This document shows, piece by piece, positions 1 to 6,321 of a stretch of 27,810 nt of DNA (position 1 is the first letter of the stretch; each line of letters starts with the position of its first letter). The notes under the pieces are model-generated. The model had not been told where the DNA came from. It searched no databases and was given only the letters and a program-made list of their open reading frames with translations. This DNA is from JAVBJN01 sp031546985. GTDB taxonomy: Bacteria; Bacteroidota; Bacteroidia; Chitinophagales; Chitinophagaceae. Position numbers and translations under genes: made by a program. The stretch is taken from contig JAVBJN010000097.1 in the NCBI GenBank assembly GCA_031546985.1, positions 1 through 27,810 on the forward strand. Direction: 5' to 3'.

Positions 1-723
1 ATAGGAATTGGCTTTTTCCACACTCATAATCGGGTAGCCGATACAAACGATTTCGCCCTCGAGAATCACCAGTGAGGTAACAACCCCGGTGCCGGGAGCA
101 AGCACGCGGTTGTTTTCGTGCAGTGATTTGTGAAGCTCGTAGGCCTGCTCTGCTTGCTGCACAATAGCATTGGCGCTGTTGATCATTTCGGGACGGGTAC
201 CTTTTTTAAGCATATCGAGGTTCAGCTTGGCCGTTTCCATTTCTTTTTTGGCCGCCTGGTATTTGAAATAAAACATGTCTTTTTCCTGTCCGCTGATAAC
301 CTCTGCATTGTAGAGTCGGTCCATCCGCTCGTAGGTTTTGCTAAACAGGTTGTATTGTTCCTCCGCAATCTGGTATAGTTTTCCGGTAGCGCTCACCAGC
401 TCCGACCGCGGGCCCTGCTGCAGCATGTTCAGTTGTTCTTTAGCCGCTACCACTGCAAATTGCGCTTGCGAGCGTATGGCATCTATTTCATTGGTGCGCA
501 GCACCGCCAGCAATTGCCCGGCCTGCACAGTATCGCCCTGTTTCACAAAAAGGCTGTCCAGCCTCCCCGGAAACTCCGCTGCTACATCTACATTGGTCGC
601 ATCTACCATACCAATAGGCGCATCGCTATCCGAGGCCGATTGCCGGAACAGGAAAATAACCGCCACCAGCAGTATGATGATAGGGATAAGCAGCGCCCAG
701 TAGTTTTTAAAAAAGTATTTCAT
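1..723 (-). CDS. HlyD/EmrA-family periplasmic adaptor (membrane fusion protein), 3' part cut by window edge
   Basis: The reading frame opens at an ATG (complement of 721-723) and runs without a stop to the left edge, giving 241 codons of a longer protein. Residues about 7-27 form one N-terminal membrane anchor (MKYFFKNYWALLIPIIILLV). A biotinyl-lipoyl half follows (about 45-75, PGRLDSLFVKQGDTVQAGQLL), then a long charged alpha-helical hairpin (about 80-200), then the second lipoyl half beginning LAPGTGVVTSLVILEGE. This order is typical of HlyD/EmrA/YbhG adaptors that bridge an inner-membrane transporter and a TolC channel. It starts 28 nt after the TolC-like gene stop on the same strand, so the two are surely co-transcribed. 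The transporter (ABC or MFS) should lie beyond the left edge; substrate unknown. Confidence 0.93.
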   Translation of the reverse strand, partial: MKYFFKNYWALLIPIIILLVAVIFLFRQSASDSDAPIGMVDATNVDVAAEFPGRLDSLFVKQGDTVQAGQLLAVLRTNEIDAIRSQAQFAVVAAKEQLNMLQQGPRSELVSATGKLYQIAEEQYNLFSKTYERMDRLYNAEVISGQEKDMFYFKYQAAKKEMETAKLNLDMLKKGTRPEMINSANAIVQQAEQAYELHKSLHENNRVLAPGTGVVTSLVILEGEIVCIGYPIMSVEKANSY

Positions 724-751
724 GCCCAAAATTGGTGTTCGTGAGTAAATG

Positions 752-2194
752 TTACTGTATGGCCTCGGCAATGCGTTGCGGTGTGCCGGTAATGTTCCAG
801 TACGTAGCCAGGGCTATATAGTATCCCAGCACGGTAGTCTGGTAAGCCTTTTCAATCTCTGCCTGCATCAGTATCACATCGTTCAGGTCTTTTAGCGATG
901 ACATCTGGTTCAGCACCCTTTCGTTTACCAGCTTACGCGTAGTGGCTATTTCTTTACGGGCACTGTCCATTGTATTGACTTCATCTGCGGCCGTTTCTAT
1001 TTTATTTTTGGCCACAACCAGCTGCATTTGCAGGCTTTCTTTGGTGTTTTCTTCGGCCAGTTTTACTTCCTCTACCAGTTTCTGCGCTGCTTTTTTTCTT
1101 TTGAAAGATTGGGAGCCATACAGGTTCCATTGCATTTCTACACCAGCCATCCAGGGTGCCATCGTTACCGGCAGGTCATTCTGGTACAGGTTAAGGTTAC
1201 CCACCGCAAAAATGTTGGGCAGTGATATGGTCTTGTTTATTTTCTCGGCCACTTTAGCGGTAGCGATTTTGCTTTGTGCCAACTGGTACGTTGGGTTGTC
1301 TTCCCAGAAATTGTGCTGCTCTGCCGATAGGCTGGCACCGCCGTATTGCAGCACGCGGGTAATGGTGAGGCTCGAATCCAGTGGCGCGCCCATCAGTTTG
1401 TTTAGTTCAATCACCGCATTGCGCTTATCCGATAACAGGGTGTTGCGGGAGGTTTTGGCCTGCGCCAGCAATACTTTGGTCCAGCTTTTCTGGTAAGGGG
1501 CCAGCACCTGGTTTTTTACCATTTCCTCGCCGTAGTGATCGTTTTTTACAAAGGCGGTAATAATACTGTCCTGGGTTTGCAGCATACCGTTGAGGTACAT
1601 AATACGGATGTATTGCAGGGCTATGGCATATACCACATCTTTCTTTACCAGCTCGGTATTGATGCGGCCAGAGGCTACTTCCGACTCGGCAAAATTGCGT
1701 GCGGCATTGAGCCGGTTGCCCAAAAATATAGGCTGGCGCAAGGCCAATCCGGCCAGGAAATAAGATTGCTTGCTCAGCGGAGGATTGTAATTGGGGTAGG
1801 CGGCGCTGATAATATCTTTGGAGCTGTTGTAAATACGGTCTTGCGAGGCCTGCGATAAATCGCTGCCGGTAATTTCACGAAAAACACTGTTGGCAGCGTT
1901 TACCGCTTGTAGCGAAGAGCCTTCTACCACACCATTGCGCACCGTTTGCAGGTTAATTTCCAATGGCCTGCTCAGGTAGGTATAGCTGGCCAGCGCATCG
2001 AGCTTAGGCAGGTAATTCATTTTTTCGGCAGCTAAATTATACTGGCGGGCCGATAAGGAAACATGGGTTTGCTGGATAAGAATGTTTTGCCCTTCAGCTA
2101 TCCTGAAACAATTTTCCAGCGAAATGTCCTGGGCATTCAGCGATACAGATGAAACCGCAAACAGGCATACTGACAGAATGTGGAATGGTTTCAT
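752..2194 (-). CDS. TolC family outer-membrane efflux protein
   Basis: 480 aa. An N-terminal signal peptide (MKPFHILSVCLFAVSSVSLNAQ, ends about residue 22) is followed by two long amphipathic helical repeats of the outer-membrane efflux protein family, with family-like stretches such as ENCFRIAEGQNILIQQ near the start and a second coiled region near 380-450. TolC-type trimers form the outer-membrane and periplasmic tunnel of tripartite pumps or type I secretion. It is first in the transcription order, 28 nt before the HlyD-type adaptor, an arrangement common in Bacteroidota efflux operons. Length is normal for the family. No regulator is adjacent, and I saw no convincing -7 box upstream of 2194. 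Confidence 0.93.
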   Translation of the reverse strand: MKPFHILSVCLFAVSSVSLNAQDISLENCFRIAEGQNILIQQTHVSLSARQYNLAAEKMNYLPKLDALASYTYLSRPLEINLQTVRNGVVEGSSLQAVNAANSVFREITGSDLSQASQDRIYNSSKDIISAAYPNYNPPLSKQSYFLAGLALRQPIFLGNRLNAARNFAESEVASGRINTELVKKDVVYAIALQYIRIMYLNGMLQTQDSIITAFVKNDHYGEEMVKNQVLAPYQKSWTKVLLAQAKTSRNTLLSDKRNAVIELNKLMGAPLDSSLTITRVLQYGGASLSAEQHNFWEDNPTYQLAQSKIATAKVAEKINKTISLPNIFAVGNLNLYQNDLPVTMAPWMAGVEMQWNLYGSQSFKRKKAAQKLVEEVKLAEENTKESLQMQLVVAKNKIETAADEVNTMDSARKEIATTRKLVNERVLNQMSSLKDLNDVILMQAEIEKAYQTTVLGYYIALATYWNITGTPQRIAEAIQ

Positions 2195-2319
2195 ATCAGG
2201 TTAGGTTTTGGCTGGCAACAAGGCTCTGCTAAATGAAATTAATGTTTTTTATCTATATTAACTATTCGCGTGTATAATATTATCCTCATATTATTTTCAT
2301 CCTGTAACAGGCACATTTT

Positions 2320-2327
2320 TATATTTG
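2320..2327 (+). promoter_or_regulatory. Bacteroidota -7 promoter box (TATATTTG)
   Basis: TATATTTG fits the TAnnTTTG consensus used by the Bacteroidota primary sigma factor and lies 22 nt before the ATG at 2350, giving a short leader. The upstream TTTG-like -33 element is not clear. Confidence 0.55.
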
Positions 2328-2349
2328 CACCTATAAATAATTACAGGAA

Positions 2350-2955
2350 ATGAAAGGCTCTGCGGCAAAAAAAATGAGTAAAATGGTTGGTTATGCAATG
2401 GTTTTGCTGTGTGCATATTCTGCTGCTGCGCAGGTGCCGGCGCAAGCTTTTACAGTACATATTGTGCAGGATGGAAAAGAGATTAGCCAGGCAGGTGGGG
2501 TAAGCCTATTGAAAAAGGAACCATTTACGTTGGTGTTCGAATTAGATACCCCGATAGCCATATTGGTAAATGCTTCTTTTAACAATGCCTCTTACCAGGC
2601 TGCCAAACAGGGGTTGCCACTCGAATCGGTGCAGGGCTTTACCGAAACCGGGATGGCCGAGGGCACTTTTAATTCAGAAAAAGACATTATGGTCAATGAT
2701 ATGGCGCCATCGTATTGGTATTATGATGGTCCCAAAGACCACCGTTTCGACTCTGTGGCTGTAAAAGACGGACATTATACCTACTACCGCACCATTGCCA
2801 ATACCTATGAAGTGAAAAACCATAAGGCCAAACCTATCCGTAAAGTAGGCGACCCGTTAAACCTGGTGTTTGCAGTCTTTGACTGGAGCGGTGAGCCGGG
2901 CGGTCTTAAAACCGAATACCACCGTGCATTTGTGCAAATACAGTGGGTGAAATAA
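2350..2955 (+). CDS. Hypothetical secreted protein, about 200 aa
   Basis: 201 aa from the first ATG; two further in-frame ATGs at 2374 and 2383 are possible starts, all giving a signal peptide (hydrophobic core MVGYAMVLLCAYSAAA, cleavage likely after AAAQ). The mature part is soluble, rich in aromatic residues and acidic turns (MAPSYWYYDGPKDHRFDSV), and ends with YHRAFVQIQWVK, a beta-rich look. I do not recognise a family; small secreted proteins of this kind are often annotated only as hypothetical in Bacteroidota. A -7 box lies 22 nt upstream and a hairpin-T-run terminator follows, so it is probably a single-gene transcript. An AGGA is present only 2 nt before the first ATG, too close to act as a normal ribosome binding site. 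Confidence 0.8.
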   Translation: MKGSAAKKMSKMVGYAMVLLCAYSAAAQVPAQAFTVHIVQDGKEISQAGGVSLLKKEPFTLVFELDTPIAILVNASFNNASYQAAKQGLPLESVQGFTETGMAEGTFNSEKDIMVNDMAPSYWYYDGPKDHRFDSVAVKDGHYTYYRTIANTYEVKNHKAKPIRKVGDPLNLVFAVFDWSGEPGGLKTEYHRAFVQIQWVK

Positions 2956-2987
2956 TCCCGCTCGGTTTTTTAATCCATATTTCTTTC

Positions 2988-3020
2988 AGCGCCCGAAAAT
3001 ATTTTTCAGGCGCTTTTTTT
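2988..3020 (+). terminator. Intrinsic terminator after the secreted protein gene
   Basis: AGCGCC (2988-2993) pairs with GGCGCT (3009-3014), the stem continuing through GAAAAT/ATTTTTC with one mismatch, followed by seven T (3014-3020). Confidence 0.8.
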
Positions 3021-3167
3021 ATGCTGTAATCCTTATGTGTACAGTATTTGGCCTGTTTTTATTTTGGGTTTTTAAAAGAAATTTTTCAAAAAAATAAGGC
3101 TGCCCAGAACTACGCAGAAAGGCTGCGCAGTTGGGTTGGAGGTTTGTATTGTCAAAAGGGAACAACT

Positions 3168-3521
3168 ATGAAAATCTACTGTAAAACCTGCAACCAGCCA
3201 TTGAGTAAAGATGTAGCCTGTTATAACGGTCAGTCTTTTGGTGAAGGAGATGGCATGGATTATATACAGTCCGGGTTTTATACCCTGTCTGATGGGATGT
3301 ACTATCCCGGAACCGAAGGAGCGGTGATCATCAACTTCGAAGACCTGCTGGAGGTACACGATCATACAGATATACACCGGTTGAATGGTTGTTGCGGACT
3401 GGACGGCAGCGGAGGGCCCAATAAATTATGTGCCAATGGGCATGAAGTGGGCACCGCGTATTCCGATTGCTGGATGCCGCACGCCTTCGTCTTTTGCAAA
3501 GACAATGTGATACAGCAATAG
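3168..3521 (+). CDS. Small cysteine-rich hypothetical protein, possible metal-binding ribbon
   Basis: 117 aa from ATG 3168, which gives the natural-looking start MKIYCKTCNQPL. A longer frame reaches back to 3048 but its first 40 residues are low-quality and contain no domain. Cysteines are C5, C8 (a CxxC knuckle), C18, C75, C76, C88, C101 and C110, with histidines in EVHDHTDIH and NGHEV. The pattern suggests a zinc or other metal site, but I do not recognise the family and infer no function. No signal peptide, so cytosolic. It ends about 30 nt before the large structured RNA region and the slipin gene on the same strand. I see no separate terminator between them, so read-through into the RNA is possible. 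Confidence 0.72.
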   Translation: MKIYCKTCNQPLSKDVACYNGQSFGEGDGMDYIQSGFYTLSDGMYYPGTEGAVIINFEDLLEVHDHTDIHRLNGCCGLDGSGGPNKLCANGHEVGTAYSDCWMPHAFVFCKDNVIQQ

Positions 3522-3553
3522 ATCTTTAAAAATATTGGAGCAATCCATCAAAA

Positions 3554-3573
3554 GCTTGCCGGAAACGGTAAGC
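3554..3573 (+). other. GNRA-tetraloop hairpin at the 5' end of the structured RNA
   Basis: Eight perfect or wobble pairs (GCTTGCCG with CGGTAAGC) capped by GAAA, a GNRA tetraloop. Such loops commonly dock into helices of large folded RNAs. It directly abuts the long-range helix that starts at 3573. Confidence 0.75.
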
Positions 3574-3681
3574 CGGTATAATCCTGAAACGCCAAACCGG
3601 GCCGGTGTTTTAAGAGCACGGCAGTGCAGGCGCAGTTGCCACCTGTATGCTGTTGGACGCCAGGGATACCGGAATTTACAT

Positions 3682-3751
3682 GCAGGTTCGAATCCTGCTC
3701 CCACGCCAAATGGGGCTCGATTGGTTGAGCATCGCTACACTTTCACTGTAG
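3682..3751 (+). other. Circularly permuted tRNA-like module (T-arm, closed acceptor, D-arm, anticodon arm)
   Basis: In order: T-arm GCAGG-TTCGAAT-CCTGC (3682-3698), with the canonical TTCGAAT loop; short closed acceptor-like hairpin CCCA-CGCCAAA-TGGG (3700-3714), whose loop carries a CCA (3706-3708); D-arm GCTC-GATTGGTT-GAGC (3715-3730), with the conserved GG in its loop; and anticodon arm CTACA-CTTTCAC-TGTAG (3735-3751), with a Glu-like TTC in a CTTTCAC loop. A normal tRNA has the D-arm first and the T-arm last, so this one has its 3' half before its 5' half, with the free ends at the variable-loop position. The acceptor stem has only 4 pairs and the D-stem follows with no two-base linker, so it is a mimic rather than an ordinary tRNA gene. 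Confidence 0.75.
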
Positions 3752-3759
3752 ATGGATGA

Positions 3760-3788
3760 AGCAGTACGCCGCTGCTCTAAAAATGGCG
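3760..3788 (+). other. Predicted H-type pseudoknot in the structured RNA
   Basis: AGCAG (3760-3764) pairs with CTGCT (3772-3776); the 7-nt loop TACGCCG contains CGCC (3767-3770), which can pair with GGCG (3785-3788) across an A-rich linker. Stem lengths and spacing fit an H-type pseudoknot. Confidence 0.55.
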
Positions 3789-4067
3789 AATTGTTACTAA
3801 AGTCGCTGCCAGGCGCCTGCTTACACGCCGCGAAGGGCTTGCTCTTTTAAGTGTAAAGGGCAAACCGGGCAGCACCTGCAACCGGGCCACACTACCTGCC
3901 GGTGCTAAGGCTTTACAGCAGATGTTTTGGGGGTAATAATCCCTTGAACGGAAGCCAGTAAACCCTTACCATCCAACGGACGTTCCGCCCCGTTCCGTGC
4001 AGCCTGGTGGCACCCCGCAGCGGCTTTTTGTTTTAACTGAAATGATTAATACCTAAATACAAACAAC

Positions 4068-5165
4068 ATGAAACGCATTAATGTAAATGCTTACCAGGTA
4101 GCCCTGGTGTTCAAAAACGGAGTGTACCAGCGCATGCTGAAGGAAGGCAACTACTGGATCTGGAACGAAGACGTTACACTTTTCGATCTGTCGCAGCCTT
4201 TTCTGCCGGCTATAGATCTGAACATTCTGCTGCAGGATGAGGCATTGGCTAATGCGTTGCTGGTAGCAGAGGTAAAAGACAATGAAATAGCCCTGATGTA
4301 CGAAAACGGGTTGCTCAAACAAGTGCTGACCACAGGCCGTTACGCGTTCTGGAAAGGTGCTACCGAACGGAGCTTTGTAACCGCCGATATCGGTAAACTG
4401 GAGATTACCGAACCTATAGACCGGGCTACACTGCAATTGCCTAAAGTAGCGGGCTTTGTACGCACTTTTGCGGTAGAGAACCACGAAAAAGCGATGCTGA
4501 TGATTGATGGTAAATACGAGCGCATACTGGAACCTGGTGTTTATACCTTCTGGCGTAATGGCATTGCGGTGCAACTGGCGCGGGTAGATATGCGTCAGCA
4601 ACAGCTGGAAATCAACGGCCAGGAAATCCTGACCAAAGACAAAGCTGCTTTGCGCATCAATGCCTGGGCGCAATACAAGGTGACCGATGTAGAAAAGGCG
4701 GCATTGGAAAACAAAGAATATGATAAACAATTGTACGTAGCTTTTCAACTGGCTTTGCGGGAGTATGTGGCAGGCTTTGGTTTTGATGAGTTGCTGGAAA
4801 AACGCGAAAGCATCGGAACCTTTATCCTGGAGCAGGTTAAGGCTAAAGCGGCGGTATTGGGTGTGGTGGTGATGGACTTTGGTATCCGCGACATCATTTT
4901 GCCGGGCGATATGAAAGAGATCATGAACCAGGTGCTGGTGGCCGAAAAGAAGGCCCAGGCCAATATTATCATGCGCCGCGAAGAAACTGCCAGTACCCGC
5001 AGCTTGCTGAACACTGCCAAGCTGATGGAAGAGAACGCGATGTTATGGAAACTGAAAGAAATGGAATATGTGGAAAAAATCGCAGATAAGATCAGCAACA
5101 TCAGTGTAAGCGGTAATGGTATGCTGGTAGAGCAGTTGAAACAGATTTTTGTGCCGCAGAAATAG
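4068..5165 (+). CDS. Slipin/SPFH (band-7) family protein with three N-terminal repeats
   Basis: 365 aa. Residues 1-180 hold three copies of a roughly 30-residue beta motif: 6-32 (VNAYQVALVFKNGVY..LKEGNYWIW), 69-96 (VKDNEIALMYENGLL..TTGRYAFW) and 136-162 (VENHEKAMLMIDGKY..EPGVYTFW). Each reads V-x4-A-L/M-x-x-x-G-x6-L-x-x-G-x-Y-x-F/I-W. Residues about 180-310 match the SPFH domain (INGQEILTKDKAALRINAW, then ALREYVAGFGFDELLEKRE and GVVVMDFGIRDIILPGDMK), followed by a helical tail typical of slipins (VLVAEKKAQANIIMRREET). There is no transmembrane segment, unlike classical stomatins, so it should be soluble or peripheral. Slipins of this build occur in bacterial RNA-repair loci as presumed scaffolds. 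The structured RNA ends about 35 nt upstream; no RtcB or other ligase is adjacent. No Shine-Dalgarno sequence; the start is preceded by an A-rich stretch. Confidence 0.9.
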   Translation: MKRINVNAYQVALVFKNGVYQRMLKEGNYWIWNEDVTLFDLSQPFLPAIDLNILLQDEALANALLVAEVKDNEIALMYENGLLKQVLTTGRYAFWKGATERSFVTADIGKLEITEPIDRATLQLPKVAGFVRTFAVENHEKAMLMIDGKYERILEPGVYTFWRNGIAVQLARVDMRQQQLEINGQEILTKDKAALRINAWAQYKVTDVEKAALENKEYDKQLYVAFQLALREYVAGFGFDELLEKRESIGTFILEQVKAKAAVLGVVVMDFGIRDIILPGDMKEIMNQVLVAEKKAQANIIMRREETASTRSLLNTAKLMEENAMLWKLKEMEYVEKIADKISNISVSGNGMLVEQLKQIFVPQK

Positions 5166-5175
5166 ATTATAATTA

Positions 5176-5238
5176 CCCTAACCTGACAGGACCTCCGGAC
5201 CCCGCATGGGGGGCAGGCTCTGGCAGGTTGGGTTTTTT
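5176..5238 (+). terminator. Terminator of the slipin gene, carrying a REP-like palindrome
   Basis: CCCTAACCTG (5176-5185) pairs with CAGGTTGGG (5224-5232), followed by six T (5233-5238). The apical part contains CCCCGCATGGGG, a copy of the palindromic unit found at 7200-7382 and 20968-20999. Confidence 0.75.
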
Positions 5239-5256
5239 GCACCGTAATTGCTGCAA

Positions 5257-5351
5257 ATCAGCGATCATAACATAAGCCATCAGCGATCGGGCAGGTCTTT
5301 GTAGCCGGGATGGCACTCAAATCAGCCATCTTTACATCAGCCATCAGACAT
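5257..5351 (+). repeat. Short ATCAGC(G/C)ATC repeats upstream of cvfB
   Basis: The 10-mer ATCAGCSATC occurs at 5257-5266, 5279-5288, 5321-5330 and 5336-5345, the last run continuing as 7-nt units CATCAGC-CATCAGA-CATAGCA. The array ends about 15 nt before a -7 promoter box. A similar 7-nt array precedes the promoter at 19542. Confidence 0.6.
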
Positions 5352-5365
5352 AGCATCCAGAATCG

Positions 5366-5373
5366 TACCTTTG
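5366..5373 (+). promoter_or_regulatory. -7 promoter box of cvfB (TACCTTTG)
   Basis: A perfect TAnnTTTG match, 18 nt before the ATG at 5392. It overlaps an in-frame TTG at 5371, which therefore cannot be the real start of translation. Confidence 0.65.
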
Positions 5374-5391
5374 CAGGATATTTTACCGTTT

Positions 5392-6264
5392 ATGATCACA
5401 GCCGGGCAGTTTCACAAGCTCACCGTTTTAAGAATAAAAGATTTTGGCGCTTACCTGGGCAGTATGGATTCTGATGTGGATATCCTGCTCCCTAAACGTT
5501 TTATGCCCGATAGATTAAGGGTGGAGGATGAGATAGAAGTTTTTGTATACCACGATTCTGAAGACCGTCTCATTGCCACTACGCAGAAGCCTTTTGGCAT
5601 AGTGGGCGATATTGTTTCGCTCAAATGTGTGGGTACTTCACGCGTGGGTGCTTTTATGGACTGGGGGCTGATGAAAGACCTGTTTGTACCCTTATCGCAG
5701 CAGGCCGACCGTATGCGCGAAGGTGGCAAATACCTGGTACAGATATACCTGGATGAGCAAACCGGGCGTGTAGCCGCTACCCAGAAGTTTGAAAAAACGC
5801 TGAGTAATGAAGAATTGTTTGTTACCGAAGGTGAAGTGGTAGATCTTATTGTTTTCCGCCAGACCGATCTGGGTTATATGATGGTGATCAATAACCAGCA
5901 CCTGGGCTTGCTGCATTTTAACGAAGTGTACCGTAACCTCGAACCCGGCGATCGTATGCAGGGCCATGTAAAGACCATTCGTCCCGATAATAAGATAGAT
6001 GTGGTAATAGGCCAGCAGGGGTATAAAAACAGGGTAGAAGACGAAAGCGGCAAAATCCTGCGCCTCCTGAAAGAGAATGATGGTTACCTGCCTTACCATG
6101 ATAAATCTGATCCCGATGAGATTTACGCATTCTTTGGTATGAGTAAAAAAACGTTCAAAATGACCACAGGGTCATTGTATAAGCAGCAAAAAATAAGCCT
6201 TACGAAAACGGGCATTCTGTTAATAGCAGATGCAGAGCCGGAAGAAGAGAAACCGGAAGCCTAA
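5392..6264 (+). CDS. cvfB: S1 RNA-binding domain protein, CvfB/YitL family
   Basis: 290 aa from ATG 5392 (MITAGQFHKLTVLR); the upstream TTG at 5371 lies inside the promoter box and is rejected. The protein shows consecutive S1-type beta-barrel modules: about 4-65 (KLTVLRIKDFGAYLGS), 66-135 (GDIVSLKCVGTSRVGAFMDW, LFVPLSQQ) and 140-210 (GEVVDLIVFRQTDLGYMMV, GLLHFNEVYRNLEPGDRM). It ends in a winged-helix region (about 218-278, ILRLLKENDGYLPYHDKSDP, then IYAFFGMSKKTFKMTTGSLY), the usual CvfB arrangement. Family members bind RNA; in Staphylococcus CvfB affects virulence gene expression. Role in Bacteroidota unknown. Single gene with its own promoter and a strong shared terminator downstream. Confidence 0.92.
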   Translation: MITAGQFHKLTVLRIKDFGAYLGSMDSDVDILLPKRFMPDRLRVEDEIEVFVYHDSEDRLIATTQKPFGIVGDIVSLKCVGTSRVGAFMDWGLMKDLFVPLSQQADRMREGGKYLVQIYLDEQTGRVAATQKFEKTLSNEELFVTEGEVVDLIVFRQTDLGYMMVINNQHLGLLHFNEVYRNLEPGDRMQGHVKTIRPDNKIDVVIGQQGYKNRVEDESGKILRLLKENDGYLPYHDKSDPDEIYAFFGMSKKTFKMTTGSLYKQQKISLTKTGILLIADAEPEEEKPEA

Positions 6265-6284
6265 AATAAGTATAAGTATATAGG

Positions 6285-6314
6285 AAAAGGGAGACTGCTA
6301 CAGTCTCCCTTTTT
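6285..6314. terminator. Bidirectional terminator between cvfB and the SDR gene
   Basis: A perfect 9-bp stem GGGAGACTG/CAGTCTCCC (6289-6297/6301-6309) with loop CTA, flanked by AAAA on the left and TTTTT on the right. It can end both the plus-strand cvfB and the minus-strand SDR transcript. Confidence 0.9.
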
Positions 6315-6321
6315 ATGTTTG

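Larger units (their letters stand above)
3545..4034 (+). ncRNA. Large structured RNA with a permuted tRNA-like module, upstream of a slipin gene
   Basis: This 546-nt gap has no credible reading frame but is dense in complementary segments. By eye: hairpin GCTTGCCG-GAAA-CGGTAAGC (3554-3573); long-range helix CCGGTAT (3573-3579) with ATACCGG (3666-3672), extended by CCTG (3583-3586) with CAGG (3661-3664); inside it hairpins AAACGCC/GGTGTTT (3587-3593/3604-3610) and TGCAGG/CCTGTA (3625-3630/3642-3647). Then come the tRNA-like module (3682-3751), a pseudoknot (3760-3788), helix GCTGCC/GGCAGC (3805-3810/3868-3873) enclosing TTACAC/GTGTAA (3821-3826/3851-3856), AGCACC/GGTGCT (3871-3876/3901-3906, competing with the previous helix for 3 nt) and GAACGG/CCGTTC (3946-3951/3990-3995). 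A terminal stem CCGTGC/GCAgCGG before CTTTTTGTTTT may end it near 4030. Ends are estimates. A tRNA-like RNA next to SPFH genes was proposed by Burroughs and Aravind (2016); membership here is inference. Confidence 0.7.

Noticed and set aside
3682..3751. Ordinary tRNA-Glu gene
   Set aside because: The anticodon loop is Glu-like, but the halves are in reverse order, the acceptor has only four pairs closed by a loop, and the linker between acceptor and D-stem is missing.
3535..3759. Open frame of 74 codons across the structured RNA
   Set aside because: It crosses the T-arm and D-arm, has no start context or domain, and the composition follows RNA helices.
3682..3800. tmRNA (permuted, two-piece) reading of the T-arm/CCA/D-arm region
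   Set aside because: A T-arm and CCA before a D-like half recall permuted tmRNA, and a GCGAAT near 3786 recalls a resume codon. But that frame stops after four codons with no ALAA-like tag, a full D-stem and anticodon arm are present, and Bacteroidota are expected to have one-piece ssrA.
3554..4034. RNase P RNA or group I/II intron
   Set aside because: I saw neither the conserved GAGGAAAGTC/ACAGAA segments of rnpB nor intron core sequences or an intron-encoded protein.
4053..4748. 231-codon minus-strand frame opposite the slipin gene
   Set aside because: It is the shadow of a clear family protein on the plus strand and has no recognisable domain.
5257..5351. CRISPR-like array
   Set aside because: Units are only 7-10 nt, spacing is irregular (22, 42 and 15 nt), and no cas genes are present.
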